The notes below the pieces were generated by a model. The model made no database searches. It was given only the letters and a program-made list of their open reading frames with translations, and was not told the DNA's origin. Below, piece after piece: positions 45,770-57,616 of a DNA stretch of 64,000 nucleotides. The stretch lies in NCBI GenBank assembly GCA_035772735.1, contig JASDFA010000016.1, positions 141,620,501-141,684,500 on the forward strand, in the 5' to 3' direction. Position numbers and translations under genes: made by a program. The DNA comes from Datura wrightii. Its lineage: Eukaryota > Streptophyta > Magnoliopsida > Solanales > Solanaceae. Positions within the stretch are counted from its first letter, which is position 1, and every line of letters starts with the position of its first letter.

Positions 45770-48007
45770 TGTCATGACTCGAACATAGGCTCAGATCGAG
45801 ACACGGGAAAAGAACCTCGAGTGGCTCCAAGTCGACCCATGGCATGAACATATCATCTAACTTAATCATAGATAAGTGAATAATCAACATATTTAATATA
45901 GGGGAAGTCTGATAGTCTCATAGAATCGGAATACATAACTCAAAATCGAAGCTGATTACATGTTATGTCTGAAAAGCCTATAGTACTGATGAGTTGATGA
46001 ACAAGACCCCAACTAACTCACTAAAGTCTAAAACTGAAAATATTAGATACAACTAAAAAGAGTTGCCCTCGAAAGATGAGGAATCACAAACTCTGGCTAA
46101 TAAGTACCATTGTTGTAGGTTTGACTAATGATGAAACTAAGTCTAAATGTCCGAGCCTGTATCATGAAATGATACAACATAGAGTGTATGGTCAGTATAT
46201 AGAATGTACCGAGTATCCAAGGTAAGCAAAACTGCTAAGTAAGTAAAATCATAAATCATGCATATCATGAAAACATAATCAAGATAAGATTATAAGAATA
46301 GGGGTTGCATGCTATTTACTGAAATCATGATCTGAACATAATTGAACATCATAACTAAATTGAATGACCCAAAGCTGAATAATGATAATCATATGTAAAA
46401 CTGAACATTTGGTTCAAATGTGCTAAAAACATAATATCATGACTGATGAACATGCATAACTGAAATCATGAGGAACAATGAGAGACTAATCATATAACCA
46501 ATATTATCACGGTAGAGCTTACGTGGTCCTGACTATCATACTTAAGTAGGAAGAGCCGTCCAAAGCTTTTCCAAGGATAAGGACACTATCATGATATCGA
46601 CATCAAGATGAAGGCCCCTTGGAGGCAGGGGAAGCTCACGAGGGAGGTCACGAATAATTTGAACATACCTACATTGGCGCGTAGTTCTGAGGCATAGGGT
46701 TGACTGACCCTTAGCCTACTCGGTGTTGGACACTACTCTCAAAAACATATATATGCTCTCCATTGTTTTCAACAAAGTTGAACTATCGTCTAATGACGAA
46801 GCTGACTCATAACATACATACATAAATCTGAAATCATGACATGAGGAGCCTTGGGTTCAAACCATACCACAAGTTGAAAATAGTGGGAGTCTAGACTCCA
46901 AAATCCATGTGGTAAGCTAATAACATGAAATTTAGCCAAATCATGAAACATATTTGATCATATGGGCTTTCCCAATACTTAAACATGCTTGATATAGACT
47001 TGATCATTTGAAAACATGAACATAGACATGGGTAATTTGAAATCATACATTCTTTATAAACATCTCATCATGCTTGAATACATATTTCATAGATCTCAAC
47101 TTTCATGAACTTTCATGGATGGGCATCATAATTTATAAAGATTGAAAAACGTAATTTATATTTGAAAACATTATAAAATATGCCCATAAATCATAATTCA
47201 ACATTAAAAACATTCTTAGATCATACCCATGATTGAAACTTAGGGAACTTACATGTTAGGTTAAAACCCCATAGATTCATCAACTAGAATTTTGTAAATT
47301 GAAGAGGGATAGGGCATGGGTGTGGATGGATAAACACATTCATAGCCTTACATACCTATAGAAATCTGATTTCACAACTTTCTTGATTTCCCAATGGGAA
47401 TTTAGGGAAGAACTTTGAATAATTTAGGCTTGATCACCCTTAGGAGCTTTTAGACTTGCATGCATGGTAGTGAATAAGCCTAGAATGATCTTACCCCTAT
47501 TAAAACACTCTATTCTGAGCTTAAAATGATGTAGTTAAGGCCTTAGAAACTTAGAAATTATGGAAAAGTCCTTAATAAATTCATAGGGAAAAACATACTG
47601 CCAGTCCCAATGAAGGACTGGACGACTCATCTTCCCTAACCACAACTCATGGTCACCTCTCGTTGTGTACACTAGATCTCTACCTTCTGAGGGACACCAC
47701 GATTCGTGGTATACCCAACGATTCATGCTAACCAAGTCGTTACCCACACTACCCAAATATTATACCTTCGGTAAACTCTTGACCATGGACCACTTGACGA
47801 ATCATGGTGCTGACCATGACTCGTGGTCACACTCGTGGTCACCTAAATCTCAAAATTCCAACCCAATCCAAGCTCCTCCCCACGAGTCATTCAATGAATC
47901 GTGGTGCACCCCACGGGTCACTGGACGACTCATCCTGTAACCGAGTGCATAAAATCCTATTTTCTCTCAACTCCCAGGTCTAATCTGAGGTTTTTCGAGG
48001 TACTACA
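45770..48007 (-). repeat. A3 5' LTR
   Basis: 2238 bp, TGTCATGACTCG to CGAGGTACTACA. Motif cluster at 47610-47940. Confidence 0.92.
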
Positions 48008-48676
48008 GTTGTAGGCTTGGGACTTCCCAAACTTAACTTTTTAATTATTATGAGAGGCATTAGGTTGATGCTTGCTCGAAGATCACATAGCGCTTTGTTG
48101 AACATGCACACTCCAATCATGCAAGGAATGGTGATTTCTCCCGGGTCCTCTCTTTTTGGAGCAATATTTCTAGCCATCACAGCACCACAATGGTGCCACC
48201 TCCAATGTGTACGTATCCACAATCCTCTTCTTTTTTAATAGCTCCTTCATGAATTTGGCATTTCCAGGCATTTGGAGTAATGCATCCACAAGTAGTATAT
48301 TTATGGAAAACTTACTGAACATGTCAATGAATTTTCGAAATTGGTTGTCCTCCTTTTTAGCCAATCGATGAGAGTTTTGGGGTGGAAGTCTAGGTTCTTG
48401 GTCTTTTGTATTGAGAGGCACGTTACCCTCTTTCTCAACATCAATATTCTCCCGCGGAATATCTCCTCCTTTCTCCTCTTGTTCTTCCTCCTTGTCAACA
48501 CCAATTGGTGCTCTTGGCACCATATCACTCACTTTACCACTTGTGTTTGGATCAACAACCTTTTTGGCCTTAACACCCGCATCAACCACAACTTTTCTGC
48601 TTCTCCTGATAATAGCCATGCAATGATAATCCTTCTTCAAATTGGGTATAGTGTCACTCGGGAGGGTTCCTTTCAT
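48008..48676 (-). pseudogene. C Gag C-terminus and protease N-terminal part
   Basis: 48676-48170 is Lys/Glu-rich and ends with IDMFSKFSINILLVDALLQM and FMKELLKKKR, matching B1 (HVNLPLVDVLLGVPKYAKYI). The protease follows in another frame (48222-48008): KALCDLRASINLMPL, where the DLGAS active site has Gly changed to Arg, then SLGSPKPTT, where A3 interrupts. Confidence 0.8.
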
Positions 48677-48865
48677 CCGGGGTTCATTTGGGTTGTGAGA
48701 TCATTCATTTGAGCCTCTAGATTCTTGATAGAGGCCGAATGGGAGCTCATAGTTTGGGCAAGGTTAGACACCTCCCTTTTTAATTCCTTCATTCCACTAC
48801 AAATGGTCTCAACTCTTTTCAATACCTAGCCAACATCTCCTTGATTTTTGAATTGCCAACATCAC

Positions 48866-49983
48866 TTACCCTTGGTTGAATTTGGGCCGCATTTTCTTTG
48901 GGAGGAGGAATGTATGGATTTGAGCTTCTATGATAGCCCTCACAATTTTGCTCCTAGTTCCCCCATCGATCATTTTTATCATTCCTACTTTGATTCTCAT
49001 CACGGGGGTGCCAAGGGCCTTGGTTGGCAGCTTGGTATCCTTGATGATAACACCCCATTTGATCCGCCATGTATTGACATTCCTTCTCATATCTAGGAGG
49101 CGAACCATCTCTTTCATATTAACCATGCCCTTGTGTCCCTGCAACATTCACACTCTTAGCTCTGGCCGCCATAGCATGATTATTCATTACTTCAAGGTGG
49201 GTCATCATCTTTTCCAAGATTTCATCTCTTTCCTCATCACGCCTTCTCATCTCCCCAGTCACAAGTTTGGTAATGACACCACTTGAGGACACCTCGGTGT
49301 CTCTAGTGTGCCATACTTTATTTGTTTTGGTCATATGATCAAGGAGAGCTTTGGCCAATCCAAACATTTGGTCCATAAGAGACCCACTAGCAAGGTTTTT
49401 GGCCACCGACTTGTTGACTAGGTCAAGGGAATGATAGATTCTTTGGAGTAGAACTCCATCCGACAAACCATGGTTGGGGCATATTGCAACCTTCTTTTTG
49501 AAGCGGAGCCAAACCTTATGCATGGGCTCTCTTGGAAGTTGTCTAAAATTGGTAATCTCATTTCTCAATTGAAAAATCCTTAAAGGAGGGAAGAATTTTT
49601 CCAAGAAGGCCTCTATCCGCTCCTGCCATGAAGTGATTGACCCCGAGGGAAACTCTTCTAACCAAACAGTGGCTACCCCGATTATGAGAATGGGAAAAGC
49701 CTTAGCCGAATAACTCTTGGCTAATGTTGGTAATATTAAAGGGTCAGCAGATTTCAAGAAAATTGCGGAGGTGTCTAGTGGCACCATCACTCGGTTTCCC
49801 TCCAAATAACCCATTCATTTGCAACAAGTGGAGCATAGTGCTTGTCACATGGAAAATAACATTTCCTACCGTTGGTGGTAGGCAAATAGCACCAGCTACA
49901 TGGGGCAACATCGGCTCATCATCATCCCAGTCCATGTGGACATTCACATAACCTACTTGAGAGTCTTGGCTCATGAAGTTCAA
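48866..49983 (-). pseudogene. C Gag capsid region (frameshifted)
   Basis: Start near 49983 (MNFMSQDSQVGYVNVHMDWD). After a break at about 49790 the frame 49814-49119 reads SITSWQERIEAFLEKFFPPL and MHKVWLRFKKKVAICPNHGL, the Athila-type Gag capsid domain. The C-terminal Asn/Gly-rich part lies in a third frame to about 48866. Confidence 0.8.
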
Positions 49984-50078
49984 CCTAATAAAGTATTAAA
50001 AACAAGAACTAATGTAAATTTACACAAGATGCTTAACTAGTTCAAATTAACAAACAACTCTAGGCTATCAATGCCTAT

Positions 50079-50096
50079 TCCCTAGCAACGACGCCA
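50079..50096 (-). other. C primer binding site (decayed tRNA-Asp type)
   Basis: The minus strand reads TGGCGTCGTTGCTAGGGA, matching 15 of 18 bases of the site in B1/B2. It sits just inside the LTR at 50101. Confidence 0.8.
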
Positions 50097-50100
50097 AAAT

Positions 50101-51200
50101 TGATAATGTCTAAATCCACTCCTTAAATAAGAGAGTGTACATGGTTGTATGCAACATAAATTACCTAACTAAGAGTTAGGGTTGAATCCACAGGGAATGG
50201 GGAGTGATTGCTACTAAAGTTATAAATCAATCTAAACTAACTAGAATCATTGCTTCACAATTTATAAAGTAAATGTTTGGGGGAAAATAAGATCACTATC
50301 GGATTCTAAAAGCAATATCAAAATAGGGTAATGAAAATTGAAGCAATAATAAGTGAAAGTACTAGGGATGTGCTTTTGACAAGGCATCAATAGTATTGGG
50401 GTTAATTTCTAAGTCTCAAGAACCAACTACAAGCATGAATAGCCATGGATTAGTTGCACCTGATGTATTTCAACCACTTGGGTACATTCTATTTGGGTCC
50501 TCACGAACCTCAAGGTCACATAACAAATTACCCATATTGAATTGGAGAAGAATTAAGTTATTTCTAGTCTTAACCCCTGAATGAGTTATGAAAATGGGTC
50601 TTCGCTATCTCTATCCCAACCCCGCATTTTCACAACTTAATTCTCCACTAATGCTTTCTTACCTTTATCCTACTTCCCTTTTTAAAGCAAAAGCAAGATG
50701 AGTAAACACAACTTCTATTTGCAACCACAAATATTTCAAATAAATCTTAGAGAAAGCATTAAATTCATGCACAATAAGTGATTCTAAGACTAAAAAAATC
50801 ACACCCAATCCATTCTAAACCCCTATCAAGCACACACCCCTAGCAATCAAATTAGCTACTCATGAACGGGGAAAAGAAGATTATATCAACAAAAGATTCA
50901 TTGACATTCATCACTGAGTAGTAAAATTAAGCTTCAAAGTATGCTTCAATGTTGGGTTCTTATCCTAAATAATTAAAGAAGAAGACAAGCTCTAACTTCT
51001 CTCTATGTTTCTCTCTCTACAAAATTGATATTCAAAAAGTTCCTTTTTTCCTAATATCAAGGTGCGTACAAATTAGGAAAAGTCTACCTCCTCCTTTCTT
51101 GTGCATGAATTTCCATTTGACCTAAGAAGCTTCAAAAATATTTTTGTGCCAGAGTTGGATAATTTTGTCCTTTTCAGCACAGACTCACTTGTGGGGAACT
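50101..51200 (-). repeat. C 5' LTR
   Basis: TGATAATGTC onward aligns with 11637-12590 and then 32391-32520, showing the A2 insertion point in the partner. Similarity fades after about 51200, so the outer end is missing or too diverged. Confidence 0.8.
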
Positions 51201-51480
51201 TGCATTTTGATGGTGCTCACCCTGGACGTGGTTGGCACTTAGAACACCTGGTGATCCAAGTGAACCCTTGGTCTAGCTTACTACTAGCATAGAAAATAAA
51301 AAAATATAGCAGAAGTACTAACTGTATGGGCTCAATATAATAAAGTAAGATTTATTAAATGTAACTGAAAAGAATGTCATAAAGTAAAATTATTGACTCA
51401 ACTCTAACTCTATCTATGAAGCCTCTATAATTGAAGAATAGGTGCTGGGACATAGCTCCAACGACTACCTCAAGCCTTAT
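51201..51480. other. Unassigned AT-rich stretch
   Basis: Between the last recognisable C LTR sequence and A4. No ORF, no repeat recognised within the window. It could be host sequence, an old element, or diverged LTR end. Confidence 0.4.
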
Positions 51481-53761
51481 TGTAATAGCCCGGAAAGGCC
51501 TAAGAATAGACCCGGGAGTTGAATTTGAAAAGTGCAGAAAACTGGAAAAAACATCACAGAATGGACCATAAAATTACTCATGGTATCAGACCACGAGTCA
51601 TTGTATGTTGTCATTGGTTGGGGAGAGGATGGTTGCAGTGGAGATAACAAGAGATATGACGACCCGTTGTAGGATACAACGGGCTGTCCTTTGCAGTTGT
51701 GGTTAGGGTCTGGCTGGGTAGTAGTGTAAACAGCAGGAGACCCAACGACTGTTAGTAGTAACCACGGGTCATTGGTTGTGGTCATTGTTGGAGGCTAATA
51801 ATTTCCAGTAGAGGTGACGGGTTGATACCATGACTCGTTGAAAGGAACCACGAGTCGTGGTGAGGCTCATGGTAAGGGGGTCCAGTTTTGTGATGAGCAG
51901 ACAACGGACGATATAACTAGTCATGGGTTGAAGGAATGGGTCGTCCTATCGACCTGTTGTTTGGATACGAGACTAGGTCATTCAGCAGTCCATTCAACGA
52001 GGGACACGACGGGTAATTGGTGGTTCCCACGACCCGTTGGTACCACTTGTGGGTTCCATCCATTCAGTTTTCAGGGCAGGTTCATTAAGGGTATTTTTGA
52101 CTTTTTCATGATATAAGGCCCAAAACTACATTGATTTGGCTTGGGGAAAGCTAGGTTTTAAAGAGAATGACCTATTCTAAACTCCCATTCATGCATGCAA
52201 GGTTTTTGACAAGTGATCTAAGTGGATATTTAAAGCTTTACACCTCAATTCCTTCAAATTTCATTCTAGGGCTTTTAAGGAGGGTTAGGAGTTGATAATC
52301 CTAGGTATGTAAGGTCTTCCATGGGTGGATTCTTCCATACCCATACTCCTTCTATATTAATTACTCAAAATTTATTTGAAAACTCATGGGGTTTTATATT
52401 CGACTTATATAAAATTTAAAGATTTAATTATGAGTCTTGTGATTTCAAAACCTATCATTATCTACTGATTTTGATCATATTTTGAGCTCTAAATTGATAT
52501 TATTATGGTTGATTTCTAGTTTCTAATCATTTAAACCCGATTATGCATGCCCATGATGAACCGATTTATGATCCATTGATCCATTAATATTTTTTATAAG
52601 CCCAAGATGTATTTTAAATTAAATCATGAATATATTATGTTATCTATTATGCTCTTATGGAAATTTAAACTATATGCATGATCTACAAGTATGTATGTAT
52701 TTTTATTAAGCATGAATTATGTTTTGGCCAACTCACGGGCCTCAAGTCATGGCTAGTTCTTATATGTTCAAGCATGTTTACAGTCATCATGATTTAACTA
52801 GACCATGAACTCATGTATGTATTATTATGATCACTATATATGTTTTGGGAGTAGTATCAAACACCGAGTAGGTTCGTGGCTCAGGTTAAGCCCAGAATCT
52901 CATGAACTACGGGCCACCTTAGGTACGTTGGGACCCTTTCATGTTTGTCCCTGACCCAAATGGCCCTTTTCATGTGTGATCACGCCCTTTATGGTTCCTA
53001 CGCTTAGCAAGGTACTAACACCCTCCTGACTAGGGTTACAAGTCAGGCTTCATGTGCTCATATGGGGTATGTCAGTTAAGAGAATCTCCCATTATTCCTC
53101 ATGATTTATGCTTATTTATGATTATTTATGTTGGCTCAAGTTATGCTAAGTAAGGATCTTCTATTATGATTATGACTATGTTTACGTTATGAATGTTTTG
53201 AAAACCTTTAGCCTTATGCTATATTACGATAATTACGCCATGAGCATGATGTCCTAGTATTATGATCATTTATGGGTTTTATACATGTTTTAGATGTCCG
53301 TTTTACTTACCTTGCATACTCAGTACATTCCACGTACTGACCGCATACTTTCTATGCTGTATCGTCTCATGATACAGGTCCCAGCTCTTAAGCGCATCCT
53401 CACCCGTAGATAGGTTCAGACTTGCTCTCTGCCTATTTGGTGAGTCCTCATTTTCCAAGGGCTACATGTTCACACTCTATGTTATTCCTTCAGTTTCTAG
53501 AGGTTGGATTAGGTTGGGGAGTTGTCCTATCATTCCGTCTTTCATGTTTAGAGGCTTATCAGAATAAGAAGTTGTATTCCGCCATATTGTATAAAGTATT
53601 GTACTATTTTCTCTCATGTTATGTTATGATTATGTTTTCTGTGCTAAGTCTTCCGCTCATGTGATTGAATTAGATGTATGCTCATTCCATGGGTCGACTT
53701 GGGGTCTCTCGGGGCTCTTTGTCCCATGTCTACGATCTGGGTGTACGTTTGGGTCGTGACA
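51481..53761 (+). repeat. A4 5' LTR
   Basis: TGTAATAGCCC to GGGTCGTGACA, 2281 bp. Boundaries are set by the primer site and by A2/A3 LTR ends. A cluster of ACGAGTCGTGG-type motifs spans 51590-52045, with the perfect palindrome CCACGAGTCGTGG at 51848-51860. Confidence 0.85.
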
Positions 53762-53765
53762 AACT

Positions 53766-53778
53766 TGGTATCAGAGCC
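53766..53778 (+). other. A4 primer binding site (initiator tRNA-Met type)
   Basis: TGGTATCAGAGCC, four bases after the LTR end at 53761; perfect consensus. Confidence 0.92.
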
Positions 53779-53964
53779 ATAGGTTTATGTGTACTAGGGA
53801 GTCTAAAAGGTGCATTAAGTAGAGTCTTTTTCATGGGTGTGAAGTGCTCCACACTTATGACGAAGAGGCTACTAGATGTTTAGGAATATTCCCTTCTTTC
53901 ATGATCTATGTCGTGCGATGAACGTCCTTTACTCCTCTAGTTTTTGCTATTCGCATTTGCAGGA

Positions 53965-55075
53965 TCAAGCCTCCACGCTGTGTAAATGCCAGGAGGAACG
54001 GTAATGGTGGTGATCATGAGGGTGCCCATGATGGAGAGCATCAGCCAGATCCACCCGTTCATGAGGAACACGTACCAGAGCCAACCGCCCATGCTGAGTT
54101 TAGGGAGACGATCCAGATGTTGTCATAGGCCATGACAGCTCAGGTCCAGAATCGACTGTGACACATTATCTGCAAAATGGGAATGCGGCAGCTGCTAGGG
54201 TGAGGGACTTTCTAAGGATGAGCCCTTCGGAGTTCACAGGGTCGAAGGTAGATGAGGACCCACATGACTTTATTGAGGAAATTCTGAAGATCACCCAAGT
54301 TATGGGGGTGAATAATGGGGAATGTGTTGATTTGACCTCCTATCAGCTCAAGGGGGTAGCATATATATGGTTCAAGCAATGGAGAGGTGCTAGGGTTGTG
54401 GGTGTAGGCCCGATAGGCTGGGATGAGTTCCACACCGCGTTCATGGTTCGGTTCTTCCCTCGGGAGATGAGGGAGCTCAAGGTGGTTGAGTTTGTGAATT
54501 TGAAGCAGGGCAACATATCAGTCTAGGAGTATGCTTTGGAGTTCATTCGGCTATCTAAATATGCTTCGGAGTTGGTGGCGGATCAGCGAGCTCGGGTGAG
54601 CCGCTTTGTGCATGGAGTAGTAGATTACTTGGACAAGGATTGTCGGATGACCATGCTACACTAGGACATCGACTTTCCCCGTATTGTATTGCATTCCCAA
54701 CAGATGGAGTCGGTCTATAGGAGGCAGAGAGAGGCCAAGAGGGCCAGCACCGACAACTATGGGGTTTCTTAGGCCAAGTCAAGAGGTGGATCAGGTCAGC
54801 AGTCTCAGCAGAAGATCACTGCTCCAGCTCCATCATCGGCTAGCACGCCATCCAGGTTCAGGGGAGACTAGAGGAGCAAGGCACCAGGCTCAAAGGATCA
54901 TGGTAGCATGCAGGTGGAGTGCACTTTCCCAGCATGTGGGAGATGTTGCAAAAATCATCTCAAGAGGTGCCTGATCGGTGCTGATTCTCGTTTCGAGTGC
55001 GGCAAACCCGGGCACAAGATCAGAGATTGCCCTATAGCTAGTTCTACCGCTCCAACAACACGACCCCCTTAGTAG
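53965..55075 (+). pseudogene. A4 Gag (broken)
   Basis: The expected start ATGCCTCC reads AAGCCTCC at about 53968. The capsid-like part at 54158-54526 has FLRMSPSEFTGSKVDEDPHD and YQLKGVAYIWFKQWRGARVV and ends in a TAG. Further parts continue to the zinc knuckle near 54985-55025, RFECGKPGHKIRDC, where the first Cys is Arg. It would form the particle if intact. Confidence 0.83.
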
Positions 55076-55750
55076 TGTGCCTCCACTATTTTAACAGGTG
55101 GTCAGCGCCGGAACAGGTTTTATGCTCTAGTGCCTCGCCATGAGCAGGAGGCTTCGCCAGATGTGGTCACGGGTATATTGCAAGTCTTCAATATTGATGC
55201 TTATGCGTTGTTAGATCCAGGAGATACCTTGTCTTTCGTGACCCCTTACATTGCTTATGGTTTTGGAGTTAGTCCTAAAATTTTGTTCGAACCATTCTCT
55301 GTATCTACTCCAGTCGGTGAATTAGTGGTAGTTAGGTGGGTGTATAGAGGTTTCCCCATTATGGTGTTGCATAAGGTTACCTCTGCGGACTTAGTCGAAT
55401 TGGCCATGACTGATTTTTACATCATTTTGGTATGGATTGGTTGTTTGCATGTTATGCTTCGATTAATTGTAGGACCCGTGTAGTGGAATTTCAATTTTCG
55501 GGTGAGTCGGTTTTGGAATGGAAGGGTAATTCAGCTGTACCAGTTGGTTGATTTATTTCATATCTGAAGGCTAGGAAAATGATCTCTAAGGGTTGTATGT
55601 ACCACCTAGTTATGGTTAAGGATGCAGAGTCCGAGCCTCCGACCGTTCAGTCAGTTCTAGTGGTGTGCGAGTATCCGGAGGTGTTTCCCAATGATCTACC
55701 AGGTGTTCCTCCAGAAAGAAAATTTGATTTTGGAATTAATCTACTGCCTG
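55076..55750 (+). pseudogene. A4 protease and linker
   Basis: 55130-55483 reads NIDAYALLDPGDTLSFVTPY and HKVTSADLVELAMTDFYIIL; the active site has DPGD in place of DPGA. The linker VCEYPEVFPNDLPGVPPERK follows to about 55740 with a frame break near 55440. Confidence 0.82.
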
Positions 55751-56484
55751 ATATGTAGCTTATCTCTATTCCTCACAAGATGGCGCCAGCCAAGCTAAAA
55801 GAGTTAAAGGAGCAGTTGAAGGACTTGTTGGATAAGGGTTTAATCAGACCGAACAAGTCTCCATGGGGCGCACCAGTTCTATTTGTTTGGAAGAACGATG
55901 GATCCCTTTGAATGTGTATTGATTATCGACAACTTAATAAGGTCACCGTCAAGAACAGGTACCCCTTGCCCAGGATTGATGATTTATTTGACCAGCTCCA
56001 GGGTTCCAAGTGTTTCTTGAAGATAGATCTCAAGTCTGGGTATCACCAGCTCAGAGTATGGGAGAGTGATATCCCAAAAACAGCCTTTAGGACCTGGTAT
56101 GTCCATTACGATTTTGTTTTTATGTCTTTCGGACTAACCAATTCCCCTGCAACTTTTATGGACCTGATGAATAGGGTGTTCGAGGAATATTTGGACATGT
56201 TCGTAATTGTGTTCATTGATGACATCCTTATATATTCGCAGAGCGAGGAGGAGTATGCCGCTCACCTAAGGTTAGTACTTCAGACCCTCAATGATTGGAA
56301 GCTATATGCAAAGTTCAGTAAGTGCGAATTTTTGCTAGACTCGATGGCATTTCTAGGCCATGTGGTGTCAAGTGAGGTCATAAGGGTGGATTCTCAGAAA
56401 ATCGAAGCGATAAAGAATTGGCCTAGATCGGTGAATCCTTCAGAAATTCGGAGTTTCTTGGGCCTAGCGGGGTACTACCGGTGA
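55751..56484 (+). pseudogene. A4 reverse transcriptase, core open
   Basis: The N-terminal part ([20 protein letters not shown]) is separated by a TGA at 55909-55911 from an open 190-codon core. The core has [56 protein letters not shown] and [15 protein letters not shown] with both catalytic Asp, then [13 protein letters not shown] and a TGA at 56482-56484. Confidence 0.88.
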
Positions 56485-56517
56485 TTTGTTGAGGGTTTCT
56501 CATCTATTGCGGCACCT

Positions 56518-57474
56518 TTGAACAAGTTGACCCAGAAAAAGATAAAGTTCCAATGGTTAGAGGATTGTGAGAAAAGCTTTCAGGAATTGAAGACCCGACT
56601 CACTTCAGCACCAGTATTGACTTTACCCAAGGGTACTGATGTCTTTGTTGTGTATTTTGATTCTTTGAGAGTCAGACTGGGATGTGTGTTGATGCAACGG
56701 GGAAAGGTGATAGCATACGCCTCACGACAGTTAAAGGTTCACGAAAAGAATTACCTGACCCATGATCTCGAGTTGGCTGCGGTGGTGTTCGCACTGAACC
56801 CCCCAGAGGATGATGATGATGCAAATCATACCATGAAAGTTCGTGGTGTAGATTTTAACCAAACTATCCCAAAAGTTTACTATGAAGACACCATTGCTAG
56901 TCCCACTTTAAGTGACATGAGACCTGATCATGATCGCAAAGATTCGCTTGGAGTTCTCACTTCTGATGACGAATTTGTCATCGATAAAAAGAAAATCAAC
57001 CAGTGGTGGAAACTACCCAAACGCCAGAAAAAGGTAGAATGGTACAAGGCTACCTACTCTTTGGAGCAGAGAATCTCATTCAGAGATAAATGGTTTAAAG
57101 ACATGAGAAGATTCAAAACGGAAATTGAATTCTTCAAATGGTTTGAATGTTCCGGACAAATAGACGACGCCCAGTCTTCTCTTCAAGTCCTGATTAATAA
57201 ATGGTATACCAAAGACCAAGTGGTTGAAAGCATTACGCCTCCTCTTGAAGGATTAACGATTCCTTATAAAAAGGAAATGCTTAAAGCTTCACCCTTCAAG
57301 AAACTCAAGGGAAAAACCAATTCTACCACCCTCGTCTCTACAGAGGATATCGACAAAATCCTAGAACAAAATAACTATACCAACAAAATTCTTCATGTTG
57401 TCTCTAAACAAATTGAAGAAAAAACCAGTCATAATCCCTTGGTCAAACCAAGTACCTCCAAGGTTAGCCCCTAG
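56518..57474 (+). pseudogene. Chimeric ORF: A4 RNase H fused in frame to a caulimovirid fragment
   Basis: The first ~94 codons are Ty3/gypsy RNase H ([51 protein letters not shown]). Then, at about 56799, gypsy sequence stops where relatives continue KIWRHYL, and an unrelated acidic/charged protein begins ([40 protein letters not shown]). I assign the second part to the caulimovirid unit because it runs into the capsid-side frame at 57617. It probably lies between the movement protein and capsid protein (inference). The frame ends at TAG 57472-57474. It is an accident of insertion or recombination; I see no sign it is expressed. Confidence 0.75.
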
Positions 57475-57616
57475 ATTGAAACTAACCCTATTTTCAAAAT
57501 CCCTGAATTTTCCAAAGAAAGGAATTTGGAAGTTCCTCTGATCTTCTTGAAAAGATCAATGAACAATTGTCAAAACTTAATATCACCAAAGGAAGTGATG
57601 GTAAGATTAGGACTTA

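Larger units (their letters stand above)
38455..48007 (-). mobile_element. A3: Ty3/gypsy chromovirus-type element, complete structure, 9.55 kb
   Basis: Left LTR 38455-40709 and right LTR 45770-48007, both TGTCA... to ...TACTACA/TATTACA on the plus strand. Flanks are GCTGT (38450-38454) and GTTGT (48008-48012), a target duplication with one change. The tRNA-Met primer site lies at 45754-45765 and a purine tract at 40710-40722, so it reads on the minus strand. It is inserted in the protease gene of C. Coding parts have many stops. Confidence 0.92.
11637..51300 (-). mobile_element. C: old Athila-like Gag-PR + ORF2 element, split by A2 and A3
   Basis: The left LTR begins TGATAACATCC at 11637, is interrupted at 12590 by A2 and resumes at 32391-32851. 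The right LTR begins TGATAATGTC at 50101 and matches it through the A2 insertion point. The primer site at 50079-50096 is a degenerate tRNA-Asp site, so the element reads on the minus strand: Gag (49983-48866), Gag C-terminus and protease (48676-48008, continuing 38454-38197 after A3), structured spacer, leader with predicted intron, ORF2 (36203-34778) and 3' region. No RT, RNase H or integrase is visible. The far end of the right LTR is unclear after about 51200. LTR divergence makes this one of the oldest insertions. Confidence 0.8.
51481..56798 (+). mobile_element. A4: 5' part of a Ty3/gypsy chromovirus-type element, cut in RNase H
   Basis: 5' LTR 51481-53761, tRNA-Met primer site, Gag, protease, RT and the first half of RNase H, all on the plus strand. 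At about 56798 the sequence changes to caulimovirid. Integrase, chromodomain and 3' LTR are not in the window. Fewer breaks than A1-A3: the RT core is open. Confidence 0.88.

Noticed and set aside
48301..49286. Plus-strand ORFs such as 48341-48712 and 48930-49286
   Set aside because: Shadows opposite C Gag.
53766..53778. TGGTATCAGAGCC as part of a tRNA gene
   Set aside because: It is the primer site beside an LTR; no cloverleaf around it. The same applies at 63076.
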